From: Aphelidium insulamus
Lineage: Eukaryota > Aphelidiomycota > Aphelidea > Aphelidiaceae
Length of the DNA stretch: 64,000 nt
Assembly (NCBI GenBank): GCA_036784855.1
Contig: JAZDSV010000003.1
Coordinates: 17,501-81,500 of the forward strand
Direction of reading: 5' to 3'
Position 1 is the first letter of the stretch; the number at the start of each line of letters is the position of its first letter. The notes below the pieces were generated by a model. The model made no database searches, was not told where the DNA came from, and worked only from the letters and a program-made list of their open reading frames with translations. Shown piece by piece: positions 32,756-43,836 of the stretch. The position numbers and the translations under genes are program-made.

Positions 32756-35453
32756 TCACAGAGTAAAGGTGGCCACAGTGTTGTCGCTTGCCGTATGATG
32801 CAGCTGTGTGTTGTTGCAAACAGAACACACTGTGAATGTAGAGCTGTGTCCCGTGTGTAGATGGCGCCCACTCAGTGGCAGCTTGTGTGCGCCGTGATAC
32901 ACCAGTCGATAGGTTCCGTCAAGGGGCGTTATAGTGGTGTGGGTGGCACTAATGTTGACACTCTGCAGCAGGCCAATGTCACCAGACTGCGCATCGCGGC
33001 CAATGGTCCATTCCAGGTGTGCGCGAGACAGCGGCATCAAGTCCGAGAATGGTTTGTCCCACTTGAACTTGGTGTCCCAGTCATTGTCGTCGCGCACAGC
33101 CGTCCAAACCGCCATTGGGAAGGTCTTTGTAATTGCATTGCCACCAGTTAGCGGTCGCCCCGGCTGTACACTGAACAGTGGCGAGAATGCAAACTGCAGC
33201 GTGTCTCGACTAGCCGTAGCGAAGACGGCGACATTCCAGCCTGCAGACAATGCCAATTCCCGGGCAATGCTTCGCAGCTCCTCCACACCGGGCCCCGTAT
33301 ATCGTTCCACTTGCATGAAGGGAGTGGCCAGTTGTTCCGAAATCACCTCTGCCATCACCCGCGGATGTCCGGCGTGGAACACTGCCCGCACAGTGTCGCC
33401 CACATAGTACTGTGCCCGCACATCCTGCCCGTCGACAACTTGCCCGAATGAGCGGCCGAGTGGCACAGCGTCAAACAACACGGGTGGCAAAAGGCTCAGC
33501 AGCCGGTCCGAAAATGATTTGGGACCTTGGGTGGCCGAGTGACTGGGCACTGGGATCGGTGTGACAGGCGGCGGTTCTGTGTGGCCCAGTTCGGCGACCA
33601 TTCGGTGTGCCAGACGACGAAATTCTTGAATGTACGCCTGCAGTGTGTTGGGCCCGTAGATCGTCGACGCGCCCTCGTAGCGTTGCACAGCATACTCTTC
33701 GCGCGTAGTCACGTAGCCGGAATACGTGTTGGACAGTCCGGCAATCACAACATGGGCGTCGGGCACAGCTTGCCGAAACACAGCACGAACAGCGCGTCGA
33801 AGTCTCCGACCGGCCATGGTAGTGAGCTCACCAGGCACAGCCAGGATAATTAGTGATCCCAGTCGGGCGATCTGAATATCCACTATGCGCGGCTCCCACG
33901 GATACGGCACCGTGATCTCGCCAGTGTTGAGCAGGATCGGTTTGGGCCAGTGGCACGCCTTCTGCTCCTTGCTGGGCTTGGAGAGCAGAGACGACACTAG
34001 CGACCAGAACGGGTTCTCGGTGCCATTGTAGCCCTGAATAAAGTCGCCCATACCCGGACCGTCGCTCGTGCCCTGGAATTAAATGATTGTCATGAGATAA
34101 GCAGTCACGGAACTCACCGCGCCGAAAGCATAACCACGCGCCGGCGGACACGTGTGAACCGTTGACCCGTTGGCCAGCCGAACAGTGGTGTTGGCCAAGT
34201 CGATCCAAGCATGCGCCACCTGCACACCGCCGTGGATGGCACGATGTTGTTTGCGGTCGCGCAGAAGCTGGCGAGCGCGCGCGTACTGTCTCAACCCAAT
34301 TATGCGCGTGCTCTCCTCGTCACCAGTGCGCCACCCAGGACCGCGTCCATGGCACAGCCCATTCTGGTGATTTCCTTGGGCATCAGGACAGGTGGAATGG
34401 TGCACGGTGCACGGTTTGCCAGTGTCCAGACAGTACGTGCCCTCAATGTTGGGCGAAACGTCACCTTCGTTACTCTGCGCAAACGCTGCGACAAATCGAG
34501 ACTGCGGGGGGTGTCCAGAGTAGTGTGCTTCCTGCTCTGCCAAATAGCTTGCATAGCCCTTGTTGTCGCCGCTGACCAAACGGTTTGTGTTATTCATGGA
34601 GTCGGTGTGGACGGGAAACCAGGCAATCATGCCGACAGTTGTGTCATTGTCCGACGACCCGATGCGCAACACCGTCATCAACTTGTCAGTGTTGCCCTCG
34701 GCGGCGTAGTAGTCTCGCTCGTCGCGCGGGTTCGCGGCATACGCGGTGGGTGAGCGGTTAATGTTGGCATTGGGCAGCTGGCCGCTTGTCAGCCACAGGT
34801 TGGCTGGCTGCAGGTTGCGGTGTGCTAGTTGGATAGATTTGAAAGTTCCGACAATAAGCGCCTGCGCCGCCGCGTCCACGTATCCCAGCGATGTTATGGA
34901 GTAGAGCAGATAATCATGAAAGCCGCCAGTCCCACTGCACACAGATTAAATATACATGCATGTCAACTGCTAGCAGTGAGGCTACTTGCGCGTGAGTGTG
35001 CGTGGCAGACAGTATGACATTGCGATGCGTGTACATGTCGACACCGTACTCGGCCTGCAGCAGGCGCAACACGCCCGCCTTTACATTCTGTGATATAGCC
35101 GGTGTGTCTACGGAGCAGAACACTAGCCGCTCATCGCTGTTCGCGTCGTCCACAAAGATGAATGCTACAGAGGCACACGGTAAGTGACTCAGACAATGCA
35201 CTCACCACATGTCACTCACATGCCTCGCGAGTAGAGACGCATATGAACACCCTGGGCAATCTGGTACGGCATGTGGTAGCCATTCAACTCCACTCCAGCC
35301 ACCGGTCCCGTCACATCGTACAGGGCACGGCCCACGCGCCACTGTGTATCTGTTACCGCACAGCGGAATCATATGGTATCATACCGCGGCATTGGCGGTA
35401 TGGCAGACGATAGCGGCAAGCAGCAGCAAGCACCGTTTGGAGTGCATGCGCAT
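32756..35453 (-). CDS. ASAH2: neutral ceramidase
   Basis: Five exons, about 790 residues. Cleaves ceramide to sphingosine and fatty acid at the cell surface or outside the cell. The first exon (35453-35395) is a signal peptide (core CLLLLAAIVCHTANAA). The core continues VGRALYDVTGPVAGVELNGY, QIAQGVHMRLYSRAFIFVDD, NVILSATHTHAGTGGFHDYLLY (zinc-binding His pair), AFAQSNEGDVSPN with the catalytic serine region, MGDFIQGYNG and a C-terminal beta domain (YRLVYHGAHK). Two introns start with GC (35165-35223 GCATGT; 34936-34989 GCAAGT); both are needed to restore family sequence. Confidence 0.92.
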
Positions 35454-36369
35454 ATGTGCGTGCCAGCAGTGTCTCCGAGTGTGCAAGAAGTATGACGTGG
35501 CCAGGAACACTGCCGCTCAACAACAGTTGCGCGTGCGTGATCGATCGGCCAAAGCTGATTTTTCATGCTTCCGAAACAAAGGTGCATTTATATATGGGAA
35601 ACGTTCAATTGTAGTGAATCTGTAAAAGAAACGCTCATAATGCAGTGCATCACAATGCTTATGGTCCAGTGCTCCCCCAGTGCATCACACGCTCTGAAGG
35701 TGAAAATCTAGGACCAATTGCTAGATGCTGTGGTGCGATTGCTATGCCAAACTAGCCGCATACATAATTTGGTGTGTAACGGTTAGGATCTCTAACTGTA
35801 TTTGTAGGTTGAAAATTCATTCTACATGCTTGGGCATTGGTTACGCATAAGGTTATATTCATGAGGATTTCATACATACATTTCACAGACTATTCACTTT
35901 AGCATATATGGGGTGCAGATCAGCATTGAGCACGCTATGCGCATGCAAGTCCACAGACTACATTCTGTAGTAAGCATATTTTAGTATGCTTGCGCATATG
36001 CAAATATGAATGGAATACAAAGCAATATCGAGCACACTATGCGCGTGCTTGGTCACTGATAACAAGCTTAAGCATATGAATATATACATGCTCTCACAAC
36101 TCCCCTTGACTGTAACGCGGCCCATCGTTATTTTGCTTCCTCCAAGTTCGCCTGTCAACCGGAGTGTTTAATTTGATATGCGGCTCAAATTCGATTTCAT
36201 TCCGTTCGCAGTCTGCCAAAAACTCCTGGAAATCCATTAACATAGTCATATATCATATATCTATACATATATTACATATATTTATTAGTTGCGTACCACA
36301 AGCATTATAGCATTATAGCATTAATATAGTCATATACCATATATATATATATTATATTATATATTTTTA
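35454..36369. other. gene-poor spacer with direct repeats
   Basis: About 915 bases, AT-rich. Two imperfect copies of a GAGCAC-x-CTATGCGC-x-TGC stretch lie near 35,925 and 36,030, and AGTGCATCACA occurs twice near 35,643 and 35,678. The right part holds one copy of a roughly 70-base duplicated unit described separately. No coding signal or RNA gene recognised. Confidence 0.5.
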
Positions 36370-36394
36370 TTAGCTGCGTACCACAAGCGTTATA
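36242..36394. repeat. imperfect tandem duplication covering the 3' end of the 36.4-kb gene
   Basis: A unit of about 70 bases at 36242-36310 recurs at 36325-36394 (83-base step). Both contain ATAGTCATATAxCATATAT, then TTATTAGxTGCGTACCACAAGCxTTATAG. The second copy contains the stop and last codons of the minus-strand gene ending at 36370; the first is a downstream copy of those codons. Confidence 0.8.
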
Positions 36395-37020
36395 GGTGGA
36401 CCGCCGTTTGTTCCCGGTGCCGATTTCAGTGGCACATCAGTAATAGTGACGAGGCCAACCCGCGTGAAAAGCACCACGTACTCGTCCAGAATTGCCATTG
36501 CCGCGTCAAATGACTTTAAAACCATCAGCAAGCTTTTGTCATTCCACCAGTCGTGAATTGTTGGATGTTTTGCCATGCAGTTCTCGCAGTCACAGTCGCT
36601 CGGGTCAAGGCTGCGAACCTGGCTACAGTCGACCAATTCATGGATACGCCAGTGTATGTTGGTGACGGCCTGCCAGAACGATTGGACCAATGGCTGCAGT
36701 TGTTTGACGTGTCTGATATGCAGCCTGTCCCGTTGAAGAGCGGCCGTGCCACAGTTGTGTGCGACAATAGCTGCATCAATGTTCACAAGAATCGGATGTC
36801 TGGCCATAAAGTCGAAGGCCAATGGTCGTTTTACAAGCACATGCTCGACTTGCTGAAAAGCGGCGGCCGCATCGACTGAGTGGTTTCGCACCATCAGTTG
36901 ACGTAGATGAGCAGCTGTTCTGACCGCATCGTCTTTCAACTCTTCTAACGTTGAGGCTGTACTTGGTGGAACCGGACAGTGCCGATGAAATGCCTGGGTG
37001 ACCTCTTCCACGGTTCGCAT
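36370..37020 (-). CDS. unrecognised 216-residue protein
   Basis: Single-exon ORF from the ATG at 37020 (MRTVEEVTQAFHRHCPVPPS). Mostly helical with a central hydrophobic-basic segment, and a Cys/Asp-rich motif LDPSDCDCENCMAKHPTIHDWW that could bind metal. It ends in a strand-rich region (YVVLFTRVGLVTITDVPL). No signal peptide or membrane helix. Family not recognised. Part of its 3' end is tandemly duplicated just downstream. Confidence 0.55.
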   Translation of the reverse strand: MRTVEEVTQAFHRHCPVPPSTASTLEELKDDAVRTAAHLRQLMVRNHSVDAAAAFQQVEHVLVKRPLAFDFMARHPILVNIDAAIVAHNCGTAALQRDRLHIRHVKQLQPLVQSFWQAVTNIHWRIHELVDCSQVRSLDPSDCDCENCMAKHPTIHDWWNDKSLLMVLKSFDAAMAILDEYVVLFTRVGLVTITDVPLKSAPGTNGGPPITLVVRS

Positions 37021-37666
37021 AATTTGAGGATAAAGGAGGTTTTAGATGATATAGGAGGTTTTCAAAGAAGCCGTAACGACCGACTGTTTGGTATTTTCAG
37101 ATTTGCTTGCCGATTGTTCGCCCATCGTTTCACCCGCCAAATTAGCGGGAAAACTAGCGATTAGGGAGTGTGGATAAATACAATATACGCGGAACAACTA
37201 ATAAATACAGGATATACAGTTTCAAGCGGTGCAGTAATAGGGGGTTTCAAAGTAGGGCTTGGAACTCTCGGCGCAGTTGGGGTGCAAGCATCAAAAGTGT
37301 CTCTATCTGGCTAATGCATACCCCCCATGCATACATATGTTTAACACTGCTTATTTAAATTAGACTTCACGCACAGGCGTGAGCCGAACGAGGTCAAGTC
37401 GTTACGGTCGCTGTACTTTACTACATATTTTACTTGCCCCTAAATGTTAAATAAATATTGTTAAATATTATTAAACTTGGTAGGAAAATAATATAAAACG
37501 AGGAATAACCGCAACTTAAGCGATCAGTGTCTGCACCTCTACTCGTAGTTTTCATAGACAACAGCGATAGAATTGCCCATAGATACTAAAATATCGCACA
37601 ATGCATAATGACAACTTGTACGCTTTAGTTTAACACAGCAAATGATCTGGACAGGCTTTGTAGGCG
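37021..37666. other. AT-rich spacer
   Basis: About 645 bases between two minus-strand genes. GATATAGGAGGTTTT-type steps near 37,035-37,060, and ATTGTTAAATATTATTAAA near 37,455. Nothing coding seen. Confidence 0.5.
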
Positions 37667-38312
37667 CTAGATGCCGAGGCCGAATGTGTTTACAATAATT
37701 GTCATCGTGTCGCTGTCGTACTGATATGTGGCGCTACCTAACGTGGGTCAGTTGGTCAGCGTGCTGAGATGCAGCAGCGGCATCAGTGGGCACTCATGCG
37801 CTCGTACCGTCAGTCGTGCAGTCCCAGTATGACGAGCTGGATGTGACTAGGCCGGCCCCGTTCTTTTGCATGATCGTTGATGTGACTGTGACAGGGAGTT
37901 AGAGGAGACGACATTCTATATGTAGATAGTGCGCATGGGCACAGAAATGTAATTGGCCACATGCATTGACACAGTGCACAGTGACAGCACTTGGCGTCCA
38001 TGACAACGTACTGATGTACTTGTAGCGCTTTCCCAGTGCGGCCAGCTTCTTCATGCCCTGTTCCACTATATTGCAGTTCCACTGACCCACTTTGTTTGGG
38101 TGGTAGGGCTGGTTCTGTATGGTCTGCTCCACGGCCTCCTTCATGACGGCCACAACCTCGTCGGTGATGAATTCGCCCTTCTACACGGCCACGTCAGCGG
38201 GCGGATACAACATGATAATCATGGCATGGCATGTGTAGCACTTGTGCACAGCAGCACTCACCTCGGCGGCGACGGTCGTGGCGGGCGCTGTTTGAACCGC
38301 AGGATCCTCCAT
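37667..38312 (-). CDS. DYNLT: Tctex-type dynein light chain
   Basis: Four exons encode about 118 residues: MEDPAVQTAPATTVAAE; KGEFITDEVVAVMKEAVEQTIQNQ...VGQWNCNIVEQGMKKLAALGKRYKYI; TSTIMQKNGAGLVTSSSSYWDCTTD; and GSATYQYDSDTMTIIVNTFGLGI. This is the full DYNLT1/3 fold, a dimeric light chain of cytoplasmic and axonemal dyneins that binds the intermediate chain. Start 38310-38312, stop 37667-37669. The third exon is at about 37,776-37,858; its splice sites were chosen to keep the conserved IMQKNGAGL and WDxxTDG. Confidence 0.93.
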
Positions 38313-39049
38313 CACGCTTTTTTTGTTCCACACTGTGAACACAATCAACGCTTGTTTTTTTTGGCTGCGCAGCGCCTAGTGTAGGCGATATTTGAACAGC
38401 AATATGTAGTTATCTTGGCTGTAGAATATCCATATGTAAAATATATGCAATTGATACATTATTGACAAATATTCCAGCTTGAAGAGTTAGTGAATTGAGA
38501 CTGAAGTGAGCTCATTTGCATACACAGAGCACACAGCATGAAAAGTCCTGAAGTATAGCTAGATCCTCAACAGATATTAAAAGAAAGCTGCTGAGCGTCT
38601 ATTAAAAAGAAAACAGCAACACGAAAAGATACCTAGCAGTTTCCTCCCTTTCGATTGCACTCTTCGTTGTGGCCCCATTTCTACATTCATTCGGCATCCT
38701 CTATGCTGGTATCACTTCCATCTCTCTCTGGCCACCGACTGTGTTAACGGCATGCCGCCATTCACATAATCTAACACATATACTTCAATGAACGAATTAG
38801 CATGTAATCTACACAATCTACAAATCAGGGTGAGTAATCCATGTTTGTTACCTACGCCAAGGTGCAATAGCGTCATATCTGCTGTTGTATTAGCTGTAAA
38901 CGTCGTGAAGAATAATCTCTCGGCACAAAGCACAGCATTGAATACACTCTTAATGCAGATATAATACAAATTCCATAATCAAGGGGTTGTTTGCTTGTTG
39001 CGTACTCTTCACACAATACGGCAATAGCAGCTTTGTGCAGCGAGTAGCC
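38313..39049. other. divergent spacer between DYNLT and AP1M genes
   Basis: About 740 bases, AT-rich. A minus-strand 85-codon ORF (38,712-38,969) has no protein-like character. Probably holds both promoters. No repeats or RNA genes recognised. Confidence 0.5.
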
Positions 39050-40698
39050 ATGGTCGCCAGTGCCATCTACATCCTGGACCTGAAGGGCAAGGTGCTCATC
39101 AGTCGCAACTACCGCGGTGATGTGGCGCCGTCGGCCGTCGAAAAGTTCATGCCGCTGCTGCTCGATGACGAGGCGGGCGAGGAAGACGGGTCTGGCGAGG
39201 GCTATTCGCCGCCCGTTCTAACGCAGGACGGCGTCAACTACTGCTACATCAAGCACAACAACTTGTACTGTGAGTGATGGTTATACTGTGCCATGGTCGG
39301 CGCAAACTTACCTTGCATTTGATGCCCAGTGCTGGCACTGACCCGCCGCAACTCCAATGCGGTCACCATCTTTATCTTTCTGCACAAGCTGGCGGAGGCA
39401 AGCACTGCTGCTATTGTGACTTCCACGGGAGAAATGTCTAACGGGCTGGACTATTAGGTGTTCACCGAGTACTTCAAGGAGCTGGAAGAAGAGTCACTGC
39501 GCGACAACTTTGTCATCGTGTACGAGCTGCTGGATGAAATGATGGACTTTGGCTACCCGCAGACCACCGAGACCAAGATTCTGCAAGAGTACATCACTCA
39601 GGAGAGTCACAAGCTGGAGATTGCACAAGTGCGCCCGCCAATGGCTGTCACGAACGCCGTGTCGTGGCGCTCAGAGGGACTGAAGTACCGCCGTAACGAG
39701 GTCTTTCTGGACGTTGTCGAGTCCATCAACCTGCTGGCGAATAGTAACGGTAACGTGATCAAGAGCGAGATCGTGGGCGCGGTGAAAATGCGTGTGTTTT
39801 TGAGCGGCATGCCTGAACTGCGCCTGGGACTGAACGACAAGGTGCTCTTCGAGAACACTGGCCGCAGTAAGAGCGCTGTACACTTCTTGCTTTGTATGTA
39901 ATCTTTTCAGCGCCGTCAAAGGGAAAGGCAATTGAAATGGAGGATGTCAAGTTCCATCAGTGCGTACGATTGTCGCGGTTCGAGAATGATCGCACTATTT
40001 CATTCATACCGCCCGACGGCGAATTTGAGCTGATGAGCTACCGGCTAAACACGCAAGTGAAGCCGCTGATTTGGTGTGAGTCCATTGTGGAACACTATAC
40101 AGGTCGTGTAGAGTACATGGTCAAGGTATATTATCGCCGTGATGATAACAGCCACTTCTACTAAGATATTTACAGGCCAAAGGACAGTTCAAACGCAAGT
40201 CTACCGCCAACAATGTGGAGATTTGCATCCCGGTGCCGGAAGATGCCGACACGCCAAAGTTCAAGGCCACTGTGGGCACCGTGTCTTACGCACCGGAACG
40301 CAACTGTATAGTATGGAAAATTAAACAGTTTCCTGGTGGCAAGGATTTTGTAATGCGTGCGCACTTTGGACTTCCCAGTGTCAAGTCTGGTATGTAGTTG
40401 TTGACATCGTCAACAATCTTGACACGTTGAGCGCAGAGGATCCTGACAAGCGGCCGCCGATCTCTGTCAAGTTTGAGATCCCTTATTTTACAACATCCGG
40501 CATTCAAGTGCGCTACTTGAAGATCATTGAGAAGAGTGGCTATCAGGCACTGCCATGGGTGCGGTATATCACACAGAACGGAGGCAAGTGTTGTTAAAAG
40601 TGCAATACTTTGATTCCTTATTCTTTGTAGACTATCACATGCGAATGCCAGAAGCGATTCGTGGTTCTGCTGAATCGGCAATGATGAAGTCGTTCTAA
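39050..40698 (+). CDS. AP1M: clathrin adaptor AP-1 mu subunit
   Basis: Seven or so exons, about 430 residues. Medium chain of the AP-1 coat at the trans-Golgi network and endosomes; it binds YxxPhi sorting signals. The N-terminal longin part SAIYILDLKGKVLISRNYRGDV and LALTRRNSNAVTIFIFLHKLAE VFTEYFKELEEESLRDNFV are followed by the mu homology domain: AVSWRSEGLKYRRNEVFLDVV, MRVFLSGMPELRLGLNDKV, DVKFHQCVRLSRFENDRT, SFPPDGEFEL-like and the C-terminal FTTSGIQVRYLKIIEKSGY. The second intron (39398-39457) begins GCAAGC. Stop at 40696-40698, 85 bases from the convergent PEX6 stop. Confidence 0.95.
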
Positions 40699-40783
40699 GT
40701 GGAAACGCGCACATTGTCGTTGTCTCTGGCTTCGTTTAAATAAATAACCTGTGGCTTGTAAAGATTACTCATACATCGGTATA

Positions 40784-43768
40784 TTACACGGCAGGGCCCT
40801 TTGCAAACTGAGCCTGCAGCTGAGAATACCGTTTCATCTCCCGCTCGCTGACACTCGGTTTCAGTTCGTTTGCCGCAGTTATTAAATCATGTTCCGTGAC
40901 AACAAACTGCAAATATCGATCACGATTTGGACACAGATGCTGCAAGTAGTATGCTGGAGTAAGCGGTGAGGGTGGTGGGACATGTTGCATGTCTCTCCAA
41001 GTGTCGATTGTGAGAGACGCTTCTTTAACTGCCTCATCCAAGCACGAAATAACACGCCCCATCGCCAGCATGCATGCATTGACGCTGAAAGCGCGAAAGT
41101 CCGCACCGGTCCAGCTAGCGGAGCTTGTCTCGATCGCTGCTAGTACACGTTGCCAATCTATTGTGGAGTCGCACGGAACCTTGTTGGTGACTGCTTGAAT
41201 CAACTGCATGCGCTCCTCGGATGCAGCAGGCGGCTCCAAGTACACCAGCCTGTCGAATCTTCCTGGACGCAAAAAAGCAGTATCGATCAAATCCGGACGA
41301 TTTGTGGCACCAACTACGAATATCATTCCGGTGCCCTCGTCATCATCTGCAGGCATTTCATGACAGCCGTCCACTTCAGCCAGAAACTGACTAACTACGC
41401 GGTCAGTTACCCCACTCCCTCCGCTGCCCCCGCTGTCCTTCTTTCCGGCTACAGAATCCAGCTCGTCGAAGAAAATGACGCAAGGACGATTTTCACGCGC
41501 TAATTTGAACACATCGCGGACATTCTTTTCGCTCTCGCCAATGTACATATTCATCAATTCTGGTCCCTTGACGGACAGGAACGCGCATTTACACTCGGAT
41601 GCAATCGCTTTGGCCAGCATGGTTTTGCCCGTGCCAGGCGGACCGTACAACAGAATTCCCGAGCGTTTGCGAAGCGGTTTAGCACTCGTTTCGATAGCTT
41701 CAGAAGTGGCGGGCAGCGCTGAAAATAAATGCGGGTGTTTCAATGGTAGTTCGATGGTCTCTCTGATTTCCTGCTTGGCTTGATGTAAGCCACCCACATC
41801 TGCCCAGTAAACATCGGGGCACGATGCCAGTGTGAATTTGTTGGCCTTGCTAGACGCTCGTTCAGACGTCCACGCAGCCAATACTTTCTCAAAGTGTCTG
41901 GCCTGCAGGACGAGGTCGATGTTTGGCAACGGCGCATTATGCGGCAGTGCTTCCGCGTAAGCAAGCCTATGTACTCTTTCTACGAACTGGCAGACATCTC
42001 GAACGGATGAATTCGTCAGCTGCGCGGCCACCGACTCGACAGTAACATCTGGCGCGATCGTGAAACGCTCTATGCCAATCCATCGCAACAGCTCCGTGCG
42101 CTGGCGCTCACGGAACGGCAGGATGGAGATAGAGTGTCCGTGGAAGAGCTGCGCAAGCGCTGTGGATGATGAGCTTGCTGTCGGTGCAGCCACATATAAC
42201 AGTGCTTGTTCGCACGCAGCGAACGCGGCCAGCATTGCTTTCCGAACTATCAGCGCAATCTGGAGCTCGACCGCAGATGGTGCCGATGAGGAAGCTGGTG
42301 TCTCTGAAGCAGCGTCTTCCCGTCCGACTTGAGCCAATGAGTCGAGGTTGCGAAAGTATACTATGGCCGGATGCGCATCTTTGATACATGCCAAGTCGGA
42401 TGTCAACCTGTCACACATGGCATCCAGGGAAGGCAGCATAGCCAACTCTGCGCATTCAATAATGTGCAGATGAAAGCCAATTTCGTCTGCAGCGCGCTGG
42501 AGCATTGTCATTTTGCCACTGCCAGCGCCACTAGAATTGAGCACAACGGTACAGTCTGAGAGTGTAGGCCTTGTGTGGGAGGATGATATGTCATCAAATA
42601 TGGACTGTAATTGGGCTATTGCATCGCCAAAGACTGGGAGATAAGCGCTTGCGCTGGACAACTGTCCACGACGAGGAAGTCTGAGCAGAGAGCGACAAAA
42701 ATCCGCCTGAATAGTAATCTCGGTGATGGACGGGTCGATTCGAGCGCCAAAATCCAAGAGAGCATACTTGACGTACACGAGGTCTTGAACGACAAAATAC
42801 AGCAATGCGTCAATGCTGCTGCTGGCACCAGCATTGTCAGAATCCGTAAATAGAAGTGCATCCGTGCTCGACACTGGAACTGCAATCATATCGCCACGGT
42901 AATATCGCGCGGAGCTTGCCAGCATGCCCATGCGCCGCTCAAACTGTCGGCAAACGTATTTGTGCACGTTGTCGTATGGCAATCCACACAAGGCCATCCG
43001 GTATTTCGTATCAATGTACCACGAGTGCGGAAGTCGAGACACCGTGGCTGAACTTGCTATACTGACTCGTGTAGTTGCGTCCACGTACTGTGTTATCGCC
43101 ACTGATGATACTTTCGAATCCACTCCCATATTGTGCGCCAGCAGAGGCGACGCGAGTGTGCTAACAACAGGTTCATTCGGCTGGCCCTCTTCAAGGCATA
43201 AATCGACTACTCGGCTACCTATATGGATCTGTGCGATGCATAAGACCAATAGAAAGCACAGTCCGCCATATTTACACACCGTTACAGAACCAGACTCGCA
43301 ACCACAGGGCATTATCGAGCGTGGGACACGTAGCATGTTACATGCCGGCGGCTCCCACCACCCGTTCGAGCTATCCAAGGAAACATCCACTCTCAACGGG
43401 AACGTGGCGTCTAATTGCCGTGAGGAAGTTTGTCCAGCACTTGATTTTACGATGGCATCTGGACCAGGTGGCAGCAACGAGACGGCAGTATCAGGTCCGA
43501 GTAAACCGCGCGTAAAAGGCGCCGTCATCAGCACATCCACCCATCCATCGTCAAGGCCAGAAGTAGAATTGCCAAGTGGCAAGGATACGCGGCGGCTTCC
43601 GTGGATAAATTGGGTCTTTACCAACCATTCCAGCGTGCCGAGCTGGCCAGCGTCGACCTTGCAGGAAGCTGTGGTGCGGCCACGACACTCCAGCGCGTCA
43701 GATAGTGCTGCATGAACGGCGTAAGAGGGCACCCGGAGGATCAGTTCGCTCAAAGTCGGCGCGCTCAT
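40784..43768 (-). CDS. PEX6: PEX6-type AAA ATPase (peroxisome biogenesis)
   Basis: 994 residues with no intron. PEX6 and PEX1 form the hexamer that pulls ubiquitinated PEX5 from the peroxisome membrane. The D2 ATPase is complete: VYWADVGGLHQAKQEIRE, Walker A GPPGTGKT, Walker B VIFFDELDS, the SRH segment FVVGATNRPDLID and FLRPGRFDRL. The D1 ATPase is degenerate (Walker A replaced by GAGSGKMT, no clear Walker B), as expected for PEX6. N-terminal domains are weakly conserved. VCP/NVL are excluded by the weak D1 and the length. Lack of introns is unusual for this window. Confidence 0.88.
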   Translation of the reverse strand: MSAPTLSELILRVPSYAVHAALSDALECRGRTTASCKVDAGQLGTLEWLVKTQFIHGSRRVSLPLGNSTSGLDDGWVDVLMTAPFTRGLLGPDTAVSLLPPGPDAIVKSSAGQTSSRQLDATFPLRVDVSLDSSNGWWEPPACNMLRVPRSIMPCGCESGSVTVCKYGGLCFLLVLCIAQIHIGSRVVDLCLEEGQPNEPVVSTLASPLLAHNMGVDSKVSSVAITQYVDATTRVSIASSATVSRLPHSWYIDTKYRMALCGLPYDNVHKYVCRQFERRMGMLASSARYYRGDMIAVPVSSTDALLFTDSDNAGASSSIDALLYFVVQDLVYVKYALLDFGARIDPSITEITIQADFCRSLLRLPRRGQLSSASAYLPVFGDAIAQLQSIFDDISSSHTRPTLSDCTVVLNSSGAGSGKMTMLQRAADEIGFHLHIIECAELAMLPSLDAMCDRLTSDLACIKDAHPAIVYFRNLDSLAQVGREDAASETPASSSAPSAVELQIALIVRKAMLAAFAACEQALLYVAAPTASSSSTALAQLFHGHSISILPFRERQRTELLRWIGIERFTIAPDVTVESVAAQLTNSSVRDVCQFVERVHRLAYAEALPHNAPLPNIDLVLQARHFEKVLAAWTSERASSKANKFTLASCPDVYWADVGGLHQAKQEIRETIELPLKHPHLFSALPATSEAIETSAKPLRKRSGILLYGPPGTGKTMLAKAIASECKCAFLSVKGPELMNMYIGESEKNVRDVFKLARENRPCVIFFDELDSVAGKKDSGGSGGSGVTDRVVSQFLAEVDGCHEMPADDDEGTGMIFVVGATNRPDLIDTAFLRPGRFDRLVYLEPPAASEERMQLIQAVTNKVPCDSTIDWQRVLAAIETSSASWTGADFRAFSVNACMLAMGRVISCLDEAVKEASLTIDTWRDMQHVPPPSPLTPAYYLQHLCPNRDRYLQFVVTEHDLITAANELKPSVSEREMKRYSQLQAQFAKGPAV

Positions 43769-43836
43769 TGATTAGCAGGAATCACATACACATGCATGTG
43801 TTATAATGTAGCATGAAAGTACGTAATGTGTGTCTA

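Noticed and set aside
38712-38969. 85-codon minus-strand ORF between DYNLT and AP1M
   Set aside because: No conserved pattern, unlike codon character of neighbours, and lies in an AT-rich divergent spacer.
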